Shown: positions 58,507-64,000 of the stretch, piece after piece
Numbering within the stretch: the stretch's first letter is position 1
Layout: every line of letters starts with the position of its first letter
From: Bugulina stolonifera
Taxonomy: Eukaryota; Bryozoa; Gymnolaemata; Cheilostomatida; Bugulidae
Reading direction: 5' to 3'
DNA length: 64,000 bases
Assembly (NCBI GenBank): GCA_935421135.1
Contig: OW285197.1
Coordinates: 5,674,850 to 5,738,849, forward strand
The notes under the pieces: generated by a model
What the model saw: only the letters and a program-made list of their open reading frames with translations
What the model was told of the DNA's origin: nothing
Databases searched by the model: none
Made by a program: the position numbers and the translations under genes

Positions 58507-61500
58507 CTATGGTGACCCATATATCTCTATCTCAGCTATACACAGCAACTGGTCAGCGTTAGTAACATTTACCATTTCTACACTCACAAACCGTCCTCGT
58601 AGTGGGACAGGGCAATTGAAGATTTCCGGCCTAGCTGTTCCAGCTGGCAATCCAGATCTTGCGCCACATACAGAAGTTTCTCTGGACAAGCCCAATCCAT
58701 TGTCAGCCACCGCAATTCGCAGATTTTTAAACTGTTCGGCTAAAGCAAAGTACATTTGAACAGTTTAAAAATGGTGAGTGTACTAATAATAAGTAGTGGC
58801 ACATCAACAGCACAAGAGACCGTGCTGCCACAGTGTCAATGCAAGACGTCTAGGTAGGCACACTGTACAACAGCCTTTGCTTACCATATATGGGGTTGCT
58901 TCCGTCTCTCCTCCAGATCCTAACCTCTGTGACCCAATGGCTGGTGCTGAAATCTGCATAGATATGCCGAATTCCAAACTAGAAATTAGTCATAATAGAA
59001 GATTTTAGAAGATTAGTCATATAGAAGATTAGTCACATAAAATATTAGTCATATAAAAGATTACTCATATCAACAGAAGAGCAGCAGTATAAAAGAGTAG
59101 TCATGTAGATGCGTGCTTTGTTGCCGCATGACTAGTCAAATAATAATATTATTTTTCTCCTCAATTTTCTCATAGTTACAGCAATTTATATAAGCATAGC
59201 ATTCTGAAGATCTTTCTTTGAAACTTTAAAAGCATCTCCGTAAACTGTACATTCAACCTGCATCGACTGGAGAAGTAATAAGTCAACTACAATGTACTAC
59301 ATGACTTTATTAAAACTAACAGAACTGACTAGAGCTATTTCTATAGCTTGAAATTTTAGAATGCTACCCATCTGGACACTAACCCGTCCTTTAGTGCAGA
59401 ATGCCCGACTAGGTTCACCAATAGCATAGTCTCTATCCATAGCATACCTTGGCTCATATGGTCTGTGATATCTTGTGCTTGTTGTACCTACAGGTAAGAA
59501 AGTTCTGTAGATTCTCCAAGCTACATAATTGTGAGCTATTTAAATGTAACTACATATTTCTTACTAATTCCTTATGATTTACTTTGTTTGTTATGCATAT
59601 TAATTTCGATTTTCAACTCTGTGAGTTAGTGAGAAGTGGGAAATATCTGCTGATTAAAATAGGTAGCCTACTACTGCAATTTTATGGACCTCTCGATGTC
59701 TGAGTCTGACAGAAGGGATCGCAAATACATTGTTGTTGTTAGAATTTTAGAGCATTTTATTTACATTTATGGTCCGTAAATCATAAACTGGACCGAAAGC
59801 TTAGATTTCATTTCTGACTATACTAGCATACAGTCAATACATAATACATATCATTGTAAAATCACCACATCACAATTATTCCAGTGCCTGACTGCCTGCC
59901 TCTATATTTGATTAGAAAAACACATACATGCATCAGTGGCATCACTTGTACTGTGGGTTTAACTGATCAAGACGACACAACAGCTGTTTTATTGTATTCC
60001 AAGACTCATTTTTATTGTAATGTAAAACCTTATTAATCAGAGATTTCTATCTTGGATTCCAAAATCTTATGTGTAGTACTACACATATACACGTGTATTG
60101 AGATGATCGTACTTCTGTATCACTGGTTTTTCGATTAATCTCATAATATTGCATTGAAGCATTATGGTATTTATACACAGCTAACTAGCCAATTTGAGTA
60201 CAAAGCATTAGGTCTATTATTTAGAAACCCTATTACATTATAATACACACAAAAGGTAATAATCTCGATAATAACTGCTGAAGTACTTTGATGTTTTTAA
60301 GTCTTTTCTGCATCAGTTTGTACAACCAATGATTGCGTTATATACAGTATCTGCTTCTAGTTTTAATCAGAACTTTTGACAAGTATACATAAGGCTTATT
60401 TGGAAACTGGTACTGGTTCATATAGCACTGGTCTAACTATCCGAATACAACTTGAGCGTTCAGGCGTGACTAGTGCTTGCTCTGAAGGGAAATCCCCTCG
60501 CTAAGTGAATATACTTTATATTATTATTGCCAGGCATGGCTTGCCTTGCGTTATAGCTAGCGCTATATTATTGAATAAAATATATTGCCGCAGATTGCTA
60601 TTATTATAAGCTTGCACGGTGCAATATCCGAATACGCCTATAATTGTACATGTATGTAGCGCAGTAGAAAAATACGACTTAAACAACTGAAACCTTATTT
60701 TGAAAACAAAAATATGGTAATAGCACTAAAAGTAATTTTCAGAGATATGCAGTGCTGTTCAAACTACAAGAATGTTAAAGTTTGTAGAATAAAAGAACTG
60801 CTAAATAAAGGATGGGCACAGTGCGAACGCATTTGCCAACTCAGCTAGATCATAATTATGCTTTGCACTAGACATTCATACATGATGCTAGGTGTTGGAA
60901 TATTGTTAGTAGTTACTTACCCCCAGGCCATATCTGGGTGATATCTACAAAATACATAATTTAAAAAATGCACAAGTAGCACTTTACCTATAGCTTTATA
61001 ATATTATTACATTCAGTTTTCATGCGCATGTAGTTTTCTTAGAATCCATTGAAATATTATTACAAGAGGTGCTGCAAATATGCACATATCTCTGTTGATT
61101 TAGTAATATTACTCTTGTATGATAATACATTTAGTGAGAGACTATCAAATATAACACATAATTACTAGTAATATACGGCTGAAGTTTCACCTACTGCAAT
61201 CTGATATTATGATGTGTATCAGTAGCGTCTAAATTATTCAAACCATTATCTAAACACTCTTCTACATGTATACGAGTGAAATTCACCACGTCCTTTGGAT
61301 AACATTAGTGTATGTTACAGCTTAAACCCTTGCTGAGGTACATATTATATGTGTTGTATCTGCGGCAAGACAATATTAATGGTTAAATGACTCCTTCCTG
61401 TTATCTAACTTGTTAAACCGCTTGCTACAGGGTACTAGAAGAAAACTGCATTAAATTAAAGTAAACAAACAATGCTCTAATAAATCACTCTTAAGAAGAT

Positions 61501-62638
61501 GTGAAACTGCTTAAATTATTCTCCAATTGCATTTCGTGTTTGCCCGGCTGCGGCAAATGAGACATATATGTATGTGCATAATACTTACTAAGTGTGGACA
61601 ATAGTACATCCTCAACAGGCTCTGAAAGTAACCAATTAAAATAATTAATAAATAAATTTTATTTGCATAGAAATTGTTAGATGGCATCTAACTTGTACAA
61701 TCAGACCAGATACATGCTATGCAACATGATAATATTGCATATTATTTCAATTACACGTACATGTATTACATAAATAATCATTTGCTAATGACTTAAAAAC
61801 GCACACATGCATGTGCCTGTTCTGCACAAAATAGTGTACATTTGTATATATCAAAAATCAGTGAAAGAATTGGTTACATGCTGTAGATTGACAATTGCAC
61901 AATACTTGGATATTATTGATGGCAAGGTAGCTACAGTAGTAAGATATTACTGAGAGGCAAAATAAATATTTTGTTATACACGCATTATTTAACAAATAAC
62001 AGAGTTGAACCATATTCTTCACTGCTTACATGTAGTTTCACACCGCCTGATTCTAATAAATTGAATTTATGTCAACACAGTTTCTACTCAAATTCTACGT
62101 AAATTTCGGATGCCTTCGCTTACCTGTACTTTGTCCTGCCACGAAAGTGGTTGCTACAATGTAACAACAATGATGCATGTAATTAGAGTAACAGTCATTA
62201 TACAAAATTGACAATATCACTATTATCTTTTAAATTGCGCTCTTCGACAAATTACTAGTGACTAAAGAATTAGTTCACATGCTGAGTATACAATCATGTG
62301 AATCAGATCATGAACTGAGTAACCAAAAATGCTACTTTTTTATAAATAAACAATAGAATAATGTTGTACAGATACGAATGTACTGTGTATGTACATACAT
62401 TATGTTATATGCAACACTGTCTCGCCTCAGATTGAAACTATTTCACATTCAATCATCTACACTGTACGTATAAATATCGAAGGTAGACACGCAACTTGAA
62501 TCTCTCCTGCTTTACATTCATGTTAGTTAATATTATTGAGTCAATTACAGTCTTTTAAAATGAGTTATTAGTGTTACTACTCATTTAAATACTGTACTCA
62601 CCAATTAACAGCAGTAAATGTATAGTAAATGATCTCAT
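58507..62638 (-). CDS. P7: secreted fucolectin (FTP) domain protein
   Basis: Seven-exon model, complement of 58507-58739, 58885-58978, 59384-59487, 60921-60944, 61589-61621, 62124-62153 and 62602-62638. The total is 555 nt, or 184 aa, in one frame. MRSFTIHLLLLI joined to ATTFVAGQ gives a signal peptide with likely cleavage after VAG. Linker exons encode EPVEDVLLSTL and NITQIWPG. The FTP domain has RYAMDRDYAI, AFCTKG, YADFSTSHWVTEVRIWRRDG, LRIAVADNGLG, SSVC-like TSVCGARSG, FNCPVPLRGRFVSVEMVN and LLCIAEIEIYGSP. It is strongly similar to P6 in sequence and identical in the sizes of the last three exons, while the linker exons differ. Intron sequence between 59488 and 60920 holds a family S repeat. 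Secreted lectin function is inferred from the family. Confidence 0.8.
60440..60650 (-). repeat. Dispersed repeat family S, copy 3
   Basis: Inverted copy of 24185-24400: 'gcttgcacggtgcaatatcc' and 'gaatacgcct' at one end, 'ctatccgaatacaacttgag' at the other. It lies in an intron of P7. Confidence 0.6.
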
Positions 62639-62724
62639 TCTTCTACTCTTTCTCTTTTACAGCTTGCAGTAGTTTCAGCAACGCTGTTTAATCACTTCTA
62701 AATAAGATTTTACAAAGACCTAGT

Positions 62725-62733
62725 CATATATAC
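62725..62733 (-). promoter_or_regulatory. TATA-like box of P7
   Basis: The minus strand reads GTATATATG about 87 bp upstream of the P7 ATG. It overlaps an ACATGTA motif, so it is weaker evidence than for P6. Confidence 0.4.
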
Positions 62734-63747
62734 ATGTAATACAGGCAATCAAAACGTGATGTGGTTAACAGGCTTGAGATTTGTCTGACAAAACATACAT
62801 ATTTAATTTGTTCTTTGAAGAAAATATGACAAAAAATGAATATGCCCTACGACAGTCATGCTATTGTGTTGCAATGGATAAGCTATTGTTATTATCATCT
62901 GCTTTAAATATCAGCTATTTCCTAATTGAATGCAATGGATAATCTCTTGATATCAAAAAAAAGTATGAGCAATTCAGGAGAAATTGGCATCCTTGTCATT
63001 TAATATTGTTGGTTAGGCTATACTGCAAAAACAGTGTCATGTAACTTTCTGTTAGCGAACATAGATGAAAGAAGAGGGTGGGCCATCTGCTTCCAGATAA
63101 GCTATGATGTTGTTCATCATAATTGTCATGTTCTAATAAATTTCACAATGCTAGACGTACATCTAAACTCTGTTATAGAAAAACCTTTCACCCTGGTATG
63201 CTTGTGATAGTATTAAAGTACACTTATGTTTTATTTCGATATTCACTAGTTTAAATAAAATGGAAGATATTTTTACTTCAATCTCATAGTAAACTGATAC
63301 TTTTTTAGACTTGAAAGAACTACCATACTATCTGTTGTTGCAATACTGATAAGTCATAGTAATTATGCTACACTGTCGATCTCTCAATGTTGACACAAAG
63401 AAGAATTGACCACCTATCCATTGTTTACCAGCTGTAATAAGCTCAAGTATCAGTGGACTAATGATTTTTCCAGCATTGGCAAAAAACAGCTTAAGTAATA
63501 GCAGCTAATATCTATTGTTCACCAGATCAAACCAAATTATTTTCACATTTTTAAAATTGCAAAACAGTTAACATGTTACAACAAAATAATAAATAGATTT
63601 GAGTTACTTACAATGTATTTAGAGAAAGGTTTATCAACTTGCACGTAACATTGACATTTTAATCTTATTGCAAAGACAGACATAACATTCAGGCAATAAT
63701 TTGCTAATAGTGTAAAGTAAGTAACCTGGTATAATCTCACTTCTAGA
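62734..63747. other. Interval upstream of P7 without a gene
   Basis: AT-rich sequence. No exon, RNA gene or clear repeat was found before the hAT-like fragment at the window end. Confidence 0.4.
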
Positions 63748-64000
63748 TAGGCCTGCAACGATTCACAAAATACTGTTTCGTTTTTTTCGATTCTGCCAAT
63801 TAACTTTTTCGATTTTTTCGATTTGATACTTTATTGCGCAAAATTAACAGAAAATACACTAGTGAGGTCAATCAGACCAATAACAGTATCTCACAATTTT
63901 ACTAAAATAATATAACTGTGTAGTACAACAATAGGCAAGCGTGTTACTGTTACCCCAAGTTGTGTTACTGTAACCCCAAGCAAGCAGTGAATGAAGACAG
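63748..64000. mobile_element. hAT-like MITE fragment running off the window
   Basis: It begins TAGGCCTGCAACGATTCAC and matches 15348-15530 and the inverted end of 5268-6013. The far terminus lies outside the window. Confidence 0.6.

Overview
The window is eukaryotic nuclear DNA. It is AT-rich, its genes are split into short exons with GT-AG introns, and it carries tRNA-derived SINEs, hAT-like MITEs, LTR-like fragments and abundant ACATGT/TGTACA simple repeats. No prokaryotic gene organisation is visible. The secreted fucolectin-type genes and the IkB-like gene point to an invertebrate animal. A sponge or other marine invertebrate is my guess, not a demonstrated assignment.

Most of the window is a tandem cluster of seven paralogous genes, all on the minus strand (called P1 to P7 from left to right: 2799-4973, 10834-14316, 15737-18286, 23856-37224, 41925-44730, 50013-54596, 58507-62638). 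I assembled each by hand from short exons. Every model keeps one reading frame from an ATG signal-peptide exon to a stop, and total lengths are exact multiples of three. Each encodes a small secreted protein (about 149-184 aa; P4 up to 308 aa) with the C-terminal core of a fucolectin/F5-8 type C-like (FTP) domain. P6 and P7 have the longest version of the domain. P1-P5 have a shortened N-terminal part and variable linkers encoded by tiny exons (12-81 nt). TATA-like boxes lie 87-98 bp upstream of all seven start codons.

P4 is exceptional. Its second exon, which completes the signal peptide, has been amplified into eight cassettes of 57-69 nt, all in the same phase. In one intron of this array sits an 8,810-bp element (26346-35155) with about 717-bp GC-rich terminal inverted repeats and a 6-bp duplication GATATC. 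A neighbouring tandem duplicate of the same intron preserves the uninterrupted site.

The element carries two divergent spliced genes. One (plus strand, 334 aa) is an IkB-like ankyrin-repeat protein whose N-terminus reads ESGYGS, close to the DSGxxS phosphodegron of IkB. The other (minus strand, 526 aa) has a basic N-terminus, a C2H2-like Cys/His motif and a long Ser/Thr-rich region. Their promoters, each with CCAAT and TATA-like boxes, face away from a 1.35-kb satellite of 10-bp and 21-bp units. The structure resembles a non-autonomous Polinton/Maverick-type element carrying a putative NF-kB-pathway inhibitor, inserted in a lectin gene. That is inference from termini, target duplication and gene content.

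The spaces between genes hold decayed mobile DNA: a SINE with a 14-bp duplication (482-786), hAT-type MITEs (5268-6013, 49079-49374), foldback elements (6189-6405, 37933-38870), two LTR-like copies, several dispersed repeat families, and minisatellites. All calls come from reading the sequence; no database search, RNA evidence or folding was available.
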